The notes under the pieces are model-generated. The model saw only the letters and a program-made list of their open reading frames with translations. It did not search any database and had not been told where the DNA came from. A program made the position numbers and the translations under genes. From assembly GCF_014195325.1 (NCBI RefSeq), contig NZ_JACIBK010000009.1:86615-150614 (forward strand): a stretch of DNA of 64,000 nt, given 5' to 3'. Source of the stretch: Rhizobium sp. BK650. GTDB lineage: Bacteria; Pseudomonadota; Alphaproteobacteria; Rhizobiales; Rhizobiaceae. Shown in pieces: positions 1-9,245 of this stretch. Each line of letters starts with the position of its first letter. The first letter of the stretch is position 1.

Positions 1-3000
1 CGCAATGCCTGCACGGCAGAATTGGTCTCGTTGATCGCATAGCTATAGGCACCCGATGCATTGAGCACCAGGCTGCCATAGGTGCCGTTCAGCGCTGAAC
101 CGAGCGTGCCTGAGGTCGCGCCGAAGCTGACTGCCGTCACCGTCTTGGTGTCGCCGGCATCCGGATCGGTGTCGTTGGTCAGAACGTTGCCGCTCGCAAC
201 CACGCCACCCGAACCGTTGGCCACGCCGCCCTTCTCCGTCGCGTCACCCGTATCGGCAACCGCCGTCGGTACCGTGTTCGATGCCGGATTGAACATCACA
301 TCGACCCAGTAATTCGTCTGCTGGAAGGTGGTCGAGGGGAACAGGCTGGTGCTGCCGTATCTGTATACGCCGTTGCCGCTCGCAGGCGCCGTCAGCGGGC
401 CACTTGTCACATTGGAAACAAAGTAGTTCGCGCTCGACGAGTAGTGACCGGAATTTGTGTGATAAGACGCGGTGTAGGTCTGTCCGGGCGTCAACGTTAC
501 CGGACTGGAGAAATTCGCAATCTGCCAGCCGCTGGCGGTTTCGTTCGTGAAGGTTAAAGTGGCGAGCTGCGTACCTGTGCTCGACCAGAGCGTGCCTGTA
601 TGCGTACCTGTATCCTGGCTGCCCTTGTAGAAGCGAATGCCGGTGATGGTTCCTGCGACGGAGCTCTGGAATTTGACGCCAAGCTCGACGGCTGACGTAT
701 CGGCGGTATTGACGACCGCTGGTGTCGCCGCGCCGAAGAGCGTGACATAACTCGGCCCGCTGACGGTGACTGTGCGGCCCGCCGAGGGCGTTTCAAGGTT
801 GATGCTGTCGTCTACCGCACGGGAGAGGATCGTGTAAGTGCCCGCAGCTTGCGGCGACCAAGTATAAGTCCAATTCTCATCGCCGGTCGCTGGATGCCAG
901 CTCGCACCGTTGTCGGTCGAAACCTCGACGCTCGCGATAACCCCGCCACCCGTATCGGTAGCTGTGCCTGTGATCGTGACAGTGGATCCAACGGCCGCCG
1001 TGGCCGGTGCTGCGATGACGGAGGTCGGCGCGGCGTGATCCGTCGAACCGGTTGTGGCCGTGAGGCCGGATTGCAGTGTCCCGGGCTGAATGCCCATATC
1101 GGCAAGCAAATTGACCATCGCCTGCTGCACGCGGGGATCCGTTGGGGTGGCCTGATTGTCGTGATTGTCGCTTAAGCCCCACGTCCAGTAGACAGTGCCG
1201 GCGCCGAACACCAACGCTCCGCTGGGGGCGCGATAAAGCGTCAGATTATGGGTCGCGGTCGCATTGCCGGTCGTGTTTCCGTAGTCGAGCAGGTAGGTAC
1301 TGACCGGAAGCGTGGTCGACGACAGCTTGACGAGGCCGGCCGGATCGAAGCCGTTATCCGGCGCCTCGTCCCACTCGTAACCTAGATAGTTCTTGGTGAG
1401 CGTCGCCGTCTGGCCGGGCTGAAGATTGGCAACGCTCGTATTGCGCCAGAAGCGCAGGTTGGCATCGTCATAGGCAACGGTGATCGCACCGAGATTGCTG
1501 CCGACATCATCGACCTTGAACAATTGGCCGGTCAGCGAATTCTCCGGATTGCCGCCGCCAATCGCGGGTGGGCTGAAGCGTGGATCGCGGAAGGTGCCCG
1601 TCCACTGGTTGGAAGGATCGATGTCACCGCCTGCCCATGTCTCTTTGTAGGTGATCAGGGTACGATAGGGTGTGCCGTCGGCGCTGTAGGCATTGCCCCA
1701 GCGCGTGCGCCAATAGACCTCGTTGCCGCTCCAGAACATAAGATTGACACCGGCATCGCGTGCGGCTTCGACATTGGTCCTCTGCTGTCCCGACCAATAT
1801 TCGTCATGCCCGGCATCGATATAGGTCTTGTGATTGAGCAACAAACTGCCATAGCGGTCGACGTCGACACCCGACATATAGGAGACGTCATAACCGTTCT
1901 GTTCCAGCCAGTAGATGCCAGCATATTCGGCGCCGAACAGATAGTCCTGCGGACCGGCATAGGTGCCGACCCCGCCGCGGGTCGCAATCGGCCTGTTGTA
2001 GCTGACCGCATAGGCGCGGCCGGCCCCCTGCCCCGTCGCCGGACCGTTGCCGCCGTAGAGGTTTGCGCCCCCCCAGCCGTTATAGGCTTGCCAGGTCTCA
2101 TCAGCGGTCTGGAAGACGACGTCGCTGTGGCTGGCGTCGTCGCGCACGATGAACGGGATTTGATTTTCCCCGAAAGTGCCATCCTGTCGAACGAGCTTGG
2201 CGATATAGACCCCGGAGACGGCGTCGGCAGGCACGGTCCATGAGGCTGAAACCGCCCAGTTGCCAGCGTCGACCGTGCCGGTCGTGGCATTGCGCAAGGG
2301 ATTGGGCTGAACCTGCAGTCCGGTATGCTGCAGGGTATCGACCTTGCGCGCACCCATCCCGCCATAATAGCCGAGCCGGTAGATATCGATTCGATAATTG
2401 GTGGAATCGGTATTAATCTTGAAGCTGATCGTATTCCCGTTATCGACGCTGATGTCGGTCGCAAAGCCCTCGATGTTGGAGCTGCCGGCACCTGTGATGC
2501 CCCACTCGCTCTCAGGATTACCCTGCTTCTGGTTTTCCAGCACGATGGGGTTGACGGCTGTCGCTGCTGCTGTGGCCGTCGCCGCCAGACTTTGCGTCTT
2601 CGATGACGGCTGCGGGTTCTGCATTTTGGTGACCGAGCCGGAAAGGCTGCCGATGCCCACGCCGGTACCAGTTGCCGAACCCGTCTCTCCACCGCCGGGC
2701 AGCGATCCGTTCCAGACCGTCGAGTTGGTCCATCCGGCAGTTCCGTGCCAGCCCGATAGCGGAGACAGGTTACGATCGAGAAGCGGATCGCTGACCGAAG
2801 CCCCGAAGGCCGCCTTCAATGTCGTCACATGGTCAGGCCCGTCGTCCAGCCTAGTGCCCGGCAATTGACCGTCCTGCTGCATCAAGGCGCTGCCATGGGC
2901 CCAATCGAGAATCCGCGTGGGCGAGGTATAGTAGCCGCAGCCGCAGATACCATAGGGCATGCCAGACGCCAGTGATCGAGCTCCGGCAGCCTGCTCAATC

Positions 3001-3587
3001 GTCTGCGTTGACGGACTGGATTCAAGAATGACGACATTGCCGGAAGCAGTGCGTTCCCCCGCTCCGGTGGCTGATCCTTGCCCAGCTGTTGCCGGGCTTT
3101 GCTGCAGATATGGCGCCAGGGGATCGTCGCCGATGAGGCTGATGCCAGCATAGGCGCGATAAAGGGACGAAACGGCTCCGAATCCAGTTCCGTTCGAGCG
3201 ATGCTCGACGGGTGCAAAACCCGCAGCGTGGACGGCTGGCAAAGGCTTGACGGGATCGGAGCTTCTAGCTCCCATCGTGCGCGCGCCAGCGAAAGCGTCG
3301 GGCAAGGACACATGATTGACATTGCCTTGATCGTCCGTGCCGTCGATCAGTCCCCCTCTCTGTTCAGCGTCTTGTTCGCTCAGCGCAGAGTGGTTGTCAG
3401 GACTGTCAACCGGGGCACTATGGCTCTTTTTGGCTGTTGGCTGTAGGGATGCCGCAAGCTGAGCGCCATCGTCGTGCCGCTCGACAGTCTTGCGCCACGT
3501 CGGCTCGCCACCGTCGGCCAGCCACCGCGGAATCCACGAATCCATCAAGAATGAGCGCGAAGCCCACCGGTAAGCATTGCGATACAT
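1..3587 (-). CDS. Large modular surface/secreted protein (dimethylformamidase-like, Ig-like, DUF4082, VCBS), C-terminus cut by window edge
   Basis: The reading frame is open from ATG at 3587 to the left edge, giving 1195 residues and no stop, so the C-terminus lies outside. GAGAGGG sits just upstream of the ATG. Residues 1-340 are low in recognisable domains. About 340-830 resemble the C-terminal domain of the N,N-dimethylformamidase large subunit, with stretches such as DETWQAYNGWGGANLYGG, DAGHDEYWS and MFWSGNEVYWR. About 840-940 form an Ig-like module (GTATDTGGGVIASVEVSTD). About 940-1095 match DUF4082 (GITGIRFYKG-type motif, GQTYTASYHT). From about 1096 a VCBS-type repeat begins (NGTYGSLVLNASGAYSYAIN). 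VCBS and DUF4082 modules are typical of very large exported adhesin-like proteins, often sent out by type I secretion. No signal peptide is evident at the start, which fits a C-terminal secretion signal outside the window. Enzymatic activity is not established. Confidence 0.85.
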   Translation of the reverse strand, partial: MYRNAYRWASRSFLMDSWIPRWLADGGEPTWRKTVERHDDGAQLAASLQPTAKKSHSAPVDSPDNHSALSEQDAEQRGGLIDGTDDQGNVNHVSLPDAFAGARTMGARSSDPVKPLPAVHAAGFAPVEHRSNGTGFGAVSSLYRAYAGISLIGDDPLAPYLQQSPATAGQGSATGAGERTASGNVVILESSPSTQTIEQAAGARSLASGMPYGICGCGYYTSPTRILDWAHGSALMQQDGQLPGTRLDDGPDHVTTLKAAFGASVSDPLLDRNLSPLSGWHGTAGWTNSTVWNGSLPGGGETGSATGTGVGIGSLSGSVTKMQNPQPSSKTQSLAATATAAATAVNPIVLENQKQGNPESEWGITGAGSSNIEGFATDISVDNGNTISFKINTDSTNYRIDIYRLGYYGGMGARKVDTLQHTGLQVQPNPLRNATTGTVDAGNWAVSASWTVPADAVSGVYIAKLVRQDGTFGENQIPFIVRDDASHSDVVFQTADETWQAYNGWGGANLYGGNGPATGQGAGRAYAVSYNRPIATRGGVGTYAGPQDYLFGAEYAGIYWLEQNGYDVSYMSGVDVDRYGSLLLNHKTYIDAGHDEYWSGQQRTNVEAARDAGVNLMFWSGNEVYWRTRWGNAYSADGTPYRTLITYKETWAGGDIDPSNQWTGTFRDPRFSPPAIGGGNPENSLTGQLFKVDDVGSNLGAITVAYDDANLRFWRNTSVANLQPGQTATLTKNYLGYEWDEAPDNGFDPAGLVKLSSTTLPVSTYLLDYGNTTGNATATHNLTLYRAPSGALVFGAGTVYWTWGLSDNHDNQATPTDPRVQQAMVNLLADMGIQPGTLQSGLTATTGSTDHAAPTSVIAAPATAAVGSTVTITGTATDTGGGVIASVEVSTDNGASWHPATGDENWTYTWSPQAAGTYTILSRAVDDSINLETPSAGRTVTVSGPSYVTLFGAATPAVVNTADTSAVELGVKFQSSVAGTITGIRFYKGSQDTGTHTGTLWSSTGTQLATLTFTNETASGWQIANFSSPVTLTPGQTYTASYHTNSGHYSSSANYFVSNVTSGPLTAPASGNGVYRYGSTSLFPSTTFQQTNYWVDVMFNPASNTVPTAVADTGDATEKGGVANGSGGVVASGNVLTNDTDPDAGDTKTVTAVSFGATSGTLGSALNGTYGSLVLNASGAYSYAINETNSAVQAL

Positions 3588-3629
3588 GGTGTGCCCTCTC
3601 GCGAAATTGTCAGGGTCAATATCTATGAG

Positions 3630-3659
3630 GATCGTTCGATACGCGATCGTTCGATACGC
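3630..3659. repeat. Two tandem copies of a 15-bp unit upstream of the surface-protein gene
   Basis: The unit GATCGTTCGATACGC occurs at 3630-3644 and again at 3645-3659, perfectly and head to tail. It begins 43 bp upstream of the surface-protein ATG (3587). Phased direct repeats this close to a start are typical of activator binding sites, but no regulator can be named. Confidence 0.6.
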
Positions 3660-3769
3660 GGCACTCCAAGTATAATCGAAAAATAGGTGAGTATAACCTA
3701 CCCATTTCGACCTATAGACGACATCCATTTAGGCAAAAGCACTTTTTCATTGAGACGCCGCAGCAGCCA

Positions 3770-3787
3770 CGGGCACGATCGTGCCCG
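3770..3787. promoter_or_regulatory. Perfect 18-bp palindrome, candidate operator
   Basis: CGGGCACGATCGTGCCCG is a perfect dyad in the divergent intergenic region, 183 bp from the surface-protein start and 274 bp from the cyclase start. It has no unpaired loop, so it suits a dimeric DNA-binding protein better than a terminator. The regulator is unknown. Confidence 0.45.
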
Positions 3788-4060
3788 GCAACAACCCTGG
3801 ATCCGACTTGAGCGCCCTTTTGCGCATACCTGCCAAAATCGATGCACTGCCTCAAAATTGTGCGCCTCACCGCGTCCGGAGCCGTTGCAATCCAAAAGGA
3901 TTAGCTTTTGGCGCAATCTTCATCCGTTTGGAGTATTGATGCATGGCTGTAACAATATAGGCTCTGGCCCGCCGCGACAGTGCGCCGATATCGCAGGATA
4001 TCGCCTGCAAGGGTGGGAGCCCTTGCGCGCGGTCAAATCTGGAAAAAGCGAGAAACTGAC

Positions 4061-5944
4061 ATGAGACAATCCATGGAGAGGGTCATGGAGCGGCGGTTGA
4101 GTGCTATACTCGCTGCCGATGTGGTCGGTTACAGCCGGCTCATGGCCGTGGACGAGACAGGCACGCTGCAGGCATTGAACCGCCATCGCTCGGAACTGAT
4201 CGATGTCAGCATAGCCGATTACAAGGGCCGAATCGTCAAGCTGACGGGCGATGGCATCCTGGCGGAGTTTCAAAGCGTCGTGAACGCTGTCGCTTGTGCG
4301 GCCGAAATCCAGCGCAATATGGCGGTGCGCAACGAGACCGTGCCGAAGGAGGAGCGCGTCGAATTTCGCATCGGTATCAATCTCGGCGACGTCGTGGTCG
4401 AAAAAGACGACATTTTCGGTGACGGTGTCAACCTCGCCGCGCGATTGGAAACGATCGCTCCTGCCGGCGGCGTTGCCGTCTCGTCAATCGTGCGCGATCA
4501 GGTCGGTTCACGCCTCAATCTCGGTTTCGAGTTTTTAGGTGAACACGTGTTCAAAAATATTCGCCAGCCAGTTCAAGTTTACACGGTTTCCTTTGAAAAA
4601 CCCGGTTCGGCGCGCCTCATCGCACAAAACCGCAATACGTGCTTCATTGCGGTCCTACCCTTCACCAATATGAGCGGTGATGCCGATCAGGATTATTTCT
4701 CCGACGGCATTACCGAGGATATCATCACCGATCTCTCGAAGATCTCCAGCTTGCACGTCGTGCCGCGCCACACCGCCTTCACTTACAAGGGCACGTCGGT
4801 GAAGATAAAGCAGGTCGCTCAGGAGCTTGGCGTGCGTTACATGCTCGAAGGCAGCGTGCGCATCGCCGGCAAACGGGTGCGCATATCCGGCCAGCTCATC
4901 GATACGACGAACGGCGACCACCTCTGGGCCGAACGCTATGACCGCGACCTCACTGATATTTTCGCCATCCAGGATGAGATCACCAATGCGATCGTCGAGC
5001 AGCTGAAGGTGCGGCTCTTACCCGAGGAGCGCAAGGCGATCGCCGCTGAACCTACGGCCAATGTCGAGGCCTATACCTATTACTTGCGCGGCCGACAGCT
5101 TTCTCACAGCTGGACAAAATCCTATCTGCAGCTTGCCCGGCGCATGTTCTACAAAGCCGTCGAGCTTGATTGCGACTACGGCCGCGCCTATGCCGGCATT
5201 GCTGATTGCGACGCAGCGATCCGTGACTGGGCGCCGGCCGACGTGCCATTGCAGCGTATTTTGCAGACGAGCGCAAGAGCCCTCGAACTCGACCCGGACC
5301 TGGCAGAGGCCCATGCCTCCCGCGGCCTGGCGCTCCATCAGAATGGAGAGGACGACGAGGCAACGGCATGTTTCGAACGCGCGCTCGCCCTCGACCCCAA
5401 TCTCTACGAGGCGAATTTCCACTATGCCCGCATCTTCTTCATGCGTGGTGATTTTGCAGAAGCAGTGCATTACTTCGCGCGTGCGGCCGACATTCGTCCG
5501 GACGATTACGTGTCGCCGATCCATCTGATGTCGGCCTACCACTCTCTCGGTCGGATGCGAGACAAAGAAAACTGGGCGCGCACAGGCATTGCAAGAGCGG
5601 AGAGGGCGCTGAACCTGAACCCGGAAAATTCAGGCCCCGCCCATCGCGGCGCCCTAGCCTTTGCCCATCTCGGCGATGCGGCGCGCGCTTACGACTGGGC
5701 TGCACGGGCAATCGCCATCGATCCGGATGATATCGTCGCCCAATATAACCTAGCATGCGTTCATTCGGTGCTTGGCGATGTCCAGCAGGCGATCGATATC
5801 CTGGAAGGGCTATTGCCTCGCAGCTCCGTCTACCACATCAAATGGTTCACCCATGATTCCGATCTGGACAATCTGCGTGGGCATCCGCGCTTCAAGACGC
5901 TCCTGGCAGAGGCCATGAGAGAACGAGAGCGGGTCGCGGGATAG
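4061..5944 (+). CDS. Class III adenylate/guanylate cyclase with TolB/FlgO-like and TPR domains
   Basis: Residues near 10-190 form a class III nucleotide cyclase catalytic domain: the metal-binding Asp motif AADVVGYSRLM, then TGDGILAEF and FRIGINLGDVV. The middle part (from FIAVLPFTNMSGD, then YFSDGITEDIITDLS and GVRYMLEGSVR) is the TolB/FlgO-like module common in rhizobial cyclases. The C-terminal half holds several TPR units (DPDLAEAHASRGLALHQNGEDDEATA, in part). It probably makes cAMP in response to a signal bound by the C-terminal part. Soluble; no membrane segment is seen. Starts at 4061 and 4085 are both possible; GGAGAGGG precedes 4085 closely. An in-frame upstream extension to 3980 looks non-coding. 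A paralogue lies at 31525-33309. Confidence 0.88.
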   Translation: MRQSMERVMERRLSAILAADVVGYSRLMAVDETGTLQALNRHRSELIDVSIADYKGRIVKLTGDGILAEFQSVVNAVACAAEIQRNMAVRNETVPKEERVEFRIGINLGDVVVEKDDIFGDGVNLAARLETIAPAGGVAVSSIVRDQVGSRLNLGFEFLGEHVFKNIRQPVQVYTVSFEKPGSARLIAQNRNTCFIAVLPFTNMSGDADQDYFSDGITEDIITDLSKISSLHVVPRHTAFTYKGTSVKIKQVAQELGVRYMLEGSVRIAGKRVRISGQLIDTTNGDHLWAERYDRDLTDIFAIQDEITNAIVEQLKVRLLPEERKAIAAEPTANVEAYTYYLRGRQLSHSWTKSYLQLARRMFYKAVELDCDYGRAYAGIADCDAAIRDWAPADVPLQRILQTSARALELDPDLAEAHASRGLALHQNGEDDEATACFERALALDPNLYEANFHYARIFFMRGDFAEAVHYFARAADIRPDDYVSPIHLMSAYHSLGRMRDKENWARTGIARAERALNLNPENSGPAHRGALAFAHLGDAARAYDWAARAIAIDPDDIVAQYNLACVHSVLGDVQQAIDILEGLLPRSSVYHIKWFTHDSDLDNLRGHPRFKTLLAEAMRERERVAG

Positions 5945-6303
5945 ATCTGAAATGAGGACGCCTGTGGCCTGTTCGCTGTCTCCCCAGCCGGCGGACCGGC
6001 CCCACCGATCAGGCGTCGGCACTGATACCGGATCATCCGAGCGCGGCGGGCGATGGAAAGGCAAGCTCGGCAACTCTATCGACCGGACGCTGGCAGCATG
6101 TTGCGGACACCAGACCTATGCTTTCGATTGATCGGCAATCTCCCGAACCGTCCGGCAAGCGGCGTTCGTCACTGTCGCGGCCTACACCAAGGTCCAGTTT
6201 GAAGCCTTCGCCATTCTGGTAGTTCCTCGGGTTGAGAAGCTTGGAACGAAGCCTAGCTTCCCTTTGCCACTCCACCCTAGGACACAAGCGCAGGAGCCTT
6301 TCG
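5945..6303. other. Intergenic stretch without recognised content
   Basis: About 360 bases lie between the cyclase gene and poxB. Antisense ORFs at 5810-6073 and 6033-6596 run into the neighbouring genes and have no family resemblance. I see only the poxB ribosome-binding site AGGAG near 6291-6295. A promoter for poxB should be here but no clear box stands out. Confidence 0.4.
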
Positions 6304-8031
6304 ATGAAGTCCAAAGTAGCTGACGTACTGACAGAAGTGCTGCATTCGGCCGGGGTCAAGCGAATATACGGCGTTGTCGGAGACAGCCTGAACGGGCTCA
6401 CGGAAGCGCTTCGAAAGAGAGGCGATATCGAGTGGGTCCATACCCGCCACGAGGAGACAGCCGCCTTCGCGGCAGGCGCCGAAGCCCATCTCAGCGGCGG
6501 CCTCGCGGTTTGCGCCGGAAGCTGTGGCCCCGGCAACCTCCACCTCATCAACGGCTTGTTCGACTGCCATCGCTCACGGGTGCCGGTCCTTGCCATCGCC
6601 GCACAGATACCTTCGGCAGAAATCGGCAGAGGCTACTTCCAGGAAACGCATCCTGACCAGCTTTTCCGGGAATGCAGCCATTACTGCGAGCTCGTCAGCC
6701 ATCCGGAGCAATTGCCTGCTGTCATCGAAACGGCCATCCGCACGGCTATCGGAAAGCGCGGCGTTGCCGTCGTGGTCATTTCGGGCGACGTTGCGTTGAC
6801 CGATTTTGCCGCCAAGATTTCGAACGCGGCCGCACTCACCCTGTCCCAGCCGAACATCGTGCCGGCCAATGATCAGATCGATCGACTGTCCGAACTGCTC
6901 AACAACAGCTCGAAGATTACCCTTCTGTGCGGCCGCGGCTGCGAAGGGGCCCATGACGAATTGATCGCCTTTGCGAACCGGCTGAAGGCGCCTATCGTGC
7001 ACGCGCTGGGCGGCAAGGAACATGTCGAATGGGACAATCCCTTCGATGTCGGCATGACCGGCCTGATCGGCTTCTCCTCTGGTTACAAGGCCATGCTCGA
7101 GTGCGACACGCTTGTCATGCTCGGCACCGATTTCCCATATCGGCAATTCTACCCAACCGACGCCAAGATCGTGCAGGTCGACATTCGACCGGAAAATCTT
7201 GGCCGCCGGGCCGCGCTCGATCTCGCCATCGTCGGCGACGTCAGATCGACGCTGTCCGCGACGCTACCGAAACTGTCGGAGCGAGCGGACAGGGATCACC
7301 TCGATGCTTGCCTTGCCGCCTACAGAAAGGCGCGTGAGGGTCTCGACGACCTCGCCACCGGCAGAGAGGGCGGCAAGATCCATCCGCAACATGTGGCACG
7401 GCTTCTCAGCGAATATGCATCAGACGATGCCGTATTCACCTTCGACGTCGGAACGCCCACCATCTGGGCGGCGCGTTACCTGAAAATGAACGGAAAGCGG
7501 CGCCTGATCGGATCCCTCGTCCACGGCTCGATGGCCAACGCCCTTCCTCAGGCGATTGGCGCACAGGCAACATACAAGGGGCGCCAGGTCATCAGCATGT
7601 CCGGCGATGGCGGCTTCGCCATGCTGATGGGCGACTTCCTGACACTCGTGCAGCAGAATCTGCCGGTGAAGGTCGTTGTCTTCAATAATTCCGTTCTCGG
7701 ATTCGTGGCGATGGAAATGAAGGCTTCGGGATTCCTCGAAACCGGCACCGAACTCAAGAACCCGGATTTTGCGGCCGTTGCCCGCGCAGCCGGAGTCCAT
7801 GGCGTCCGCGTCGAGAATCCTGGCGAGCTTGATAGCGCCATCAGGGAAATTCTGGCTCATCCCGGCCCGGCACTGCTCGATGTCGTCACAAATACCCAAG
7901 AATTGTCGATGCCGCCCAAGATCGAAGCAGCGCAGGTGAAGGGTTTCGGTCTCTGGGCAATCCGCGCGGTGATGAATGGCCGGGGAGACGAACTCGTGGA
8001 CCTGACGGTTTCGAATTTCCTATCCCGTTGA
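6304..8031 (+). CDS. poxB: Thiamine-pyrophosphate-dependent pyruvate dehydrogenase (quinone type), PoxB-like
   Basis: The 575-residue product is the length of pyruvate oxidase/pyruvate:quinone dehydrogenase (about 572 residues in E. coli). The N-terminal TPP-binding domain has the HEETAAFAAGAEA stretch with the conserved Glu, and SCGPGNLHLINGLFDCHRS. The C-terminal TPP domain carries the metal-binding GDGGFAMLMGDF followed by VFNNSVLG. The enzyme decarboxylates pyruvate to acetate and CO2 and passes electrons via FAD to quinone, at the inner face of the membrane. Start 6304 is preferred to the upstream 6232 because AGGAG lies 8 bases before it and family members start with this sequence. It stands alone, converging on the GH116 ABC operon. 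Other TPP enzymes such as acetolactate synthase are less likely given the GVVGDSLNGLTEAL start. Confidence 0.85.
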   Translation: MKSKVADVLTEVLHSAGVKRIYGVVGDSLNGLTEALRKRGDIEWVHTRHEETAAFAAGAEAHLSGGLAVCAGSCGPGNLHLINGLFDCHRSRVPVLAIAAQIPSAEIGRGYFQETHPDQLFRECSHYCELVSHPEQLPAVIETAIRTAIGKRGVAVVVISGDVALTDFAAKISNAAALTLSQPNIVPANDQIDRLSELLNNSSKITLLCGRGCEGAHDELIAFANRLKAPIVHALGGKEHVEWDNPFDVGMTGLIGFSSGYKAMLECDTLVMLGTDFPYRQFYPTDAKIVQVDIRPENLGRRAALDLAIVGDVRSTLSATLPKLSERADRDHLDACLAAYRKAREGLDDLATGREGGKIHPQHVARLLSEYASDDAVFTFDVGTPTIWAARYLKMNGKRRLIGSLVHGSMANALPQAIGAQATYKGRQVISMSGDGGFAMLMGDFLTLVQQNLPVKVVVFNNSVLGFVAMEMKASGFLETGTELKNPDFAAVARAAGVHGVRVENPGELDSAIREILAHPGPALLDVVTNTQELSMPPKIEAAQVKGFGLWAIRAVMNGRGDELVDLTVSNFLSR

Positions 8032-8054
8032 CGTCGGGCGCTGTCTTGCAAATC

Positions 8055-8108
8055 GGTCGACGCCGCGATAACCGCCTGTGGGAAGAGCTCCCGCCGACGG
8101 CGTTGACC
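8055..8108. terminator. Candidate bidirectional terminator between poxB and the ABC operon
   Basis: GGTCGACGCCG (8055-8065) pairs with CGGCGTTGACC (8098-8108) with one G-T wobble, and an inner GGGA/TCCC hairpin sits in the loop. It lies between two convergent genes. There is no clear T-run on either side, so termination efficiency is uncertain. Confidence 0.35.
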
Positions 8109-8141
8109 CCTGACGACACATGATTGAAGCTGATGCTTGAT

Positions 8142-9245
8142 TCAGTTCAGATAAGCATCGCGCCAATCACTGCCAGAACCGATCGTCACGCCAGCCTCGT
8201 TGAACAAATGGACGAAAGGCTCGCGTATGACGATCGGGATCCGTTCGCCGGCGGCTGCCCGGCTGATGCCACGCAGTGCCACGGTGAAACCATTTCCGGC
8301 CACCGTCTCGGCGTGGATGATCGTTTCCGAACCGAGAACCTCGGTGTCGCCGACCACGATCTGCAGGCTGCCCTGGCCGATTTCGCAATGTTCGGGCCGT
8401 ATGCCGAAGGTGACCGGGGAGCCATCAGGCAGATCGACCTGACGACCAGGCAAGGGAATATGGGTGCCATCCTCAAGCGAAACGCCCGTCAGGTCCCCGA
8501 TGCACGCGATCCGACCGGTCAGAAGGTTCATGGGCGGCGCGCCAAGAAAGCGGGCGACGAAAAGGTTTGCCGGGCGTGCGTAAAGCTCGATCGGCGGGCC
8601 GACCTGTTCGATGCGGCCTTCGTTGAGCACGACGATCTGGTCGGCCATGGTCATGGCCTCCACCTGATCGTGCGTGACGTAGACCATCGTCGATTTCAGC
8701 CGCCGATGCAGGCTGATCAGTTCGCCACGCATCTTCACACGCAGTTCGGCATCGAGATTGGAGAGCGGCTCATCGAAGAGAAAGGCCTTCGGTTCCTTGA
8801 CGATGGCCCGGCCGATCGCAACACGCTGGCTCTGGCCGCCGGAAAGCTGGTTCGGGCGACGCGTCATGAGGTGCTCGATCTGCAGAATATTGGCCGCCTT
8901 GGCGACACGGGCGGCGATTTCCTGCCTGGCGAGCCTCTGGTTCTCCAGGCCGAATTTTAGGTTCTGTTCGACGCTCATATGCGGATAAAGCGCATAGGAC
9001 TGGAAGACCATCGCCATGCCGCGCGCAGATGGCAGGAGATGGTCGCAGCGCGTGCCATCAATGCGGATTTCCCCCGACGTGACTTCCTCCAGCCCCGCCA
9101 TCATGCGCAGCAGGGTCGACTTGCCGCAGCCGGAAGGCCCGACAAAGACGGTGAACGAACCGTCGGCGATTGTCAGGTCGATGCCGTGTATGACTTCGAG
9201 GTTTTGAAAGGCCTTGCGGACTGCCCTGAGTTCAATGCCGGCCAT
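8142..9245 (-). CDS. Sugar ABC transporter ATP-binding protein (MalK/UgpC type)
   Basis: 367 residues with Walker A GPSGCGKST near residue 37, signature LSGGQSQRVAIGRA, Walker B AFLFDEPLSNLDA and the switch His in YVTHDQVEAM, followed by a C-terminal TOBE-like regulatory domain from about residue 240. This is the layout of the CUT1 carbohydrate-importer ATPases (MalK, UgpC, MsmK). It powers the permease pair at 11856-13648. Its ATG overlaps the stop codon of the GH116 gene (TAATG), so the two are translationally coupled. It is the last gene of the operon. Confidence 0.92.
   Translation of the reverse strand: MAGIELRAVRKAFQNLEVIHGIDLTIADGSFTVFVGPSGCGKSTLLRMMAGLEEVTSGEIRIDGTRCDHLLPSARGMAMVFQSYALYPHMSVEQNLKFGLENQRLARQEIAARVAKAANILQIEHLMTRRPNQLSGGQSQRVAIGRAIVKEPKAFLFDEPLSNLDAELRVKMRGELISLHRRLKSTMVYVTHDQVEAMTMADQIVVLNEGRIEQVGPPIELYARPANLFVARFLGAPPMNLLTGRIACIGDLTGVSLEDGTHIPLPGRQVDLPDGSPVTFGIRPEHCEIGQGSLQIVVGDTEVLGSETIIHAETVAGNGFTVALRGISRAAAGERIPIVIREPFVHLFNEAGVTIGSGSDWRDAYLN

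Larger units (their letters stand above)
3588..4060. other. Divergent intergenic region with tandem repeat and perfect palindrome
   Basis: About 470 bases separate the divergently transcribed surface-protein gene and the adenylate cyclase gene. It is AT-richer than its flanks. It holds a 15-bp tandem duplication at 3630-3659 and a perfect 18-bp palindrome at 3770-3787, both listed separately. Short ORFs here (for example 3687-4064 and 3698-3916 on opposite strands) have no recognisable content. I read the stretch as a two-way promoter region. Confidence 0.5.

Noticed and set aside
1655..2692. 345-codon minus-strand ORF inside the surface-protein gene
   Set aside because: It is in a different frame from the continuous 1195-residue reading, which carries all the domain matches.
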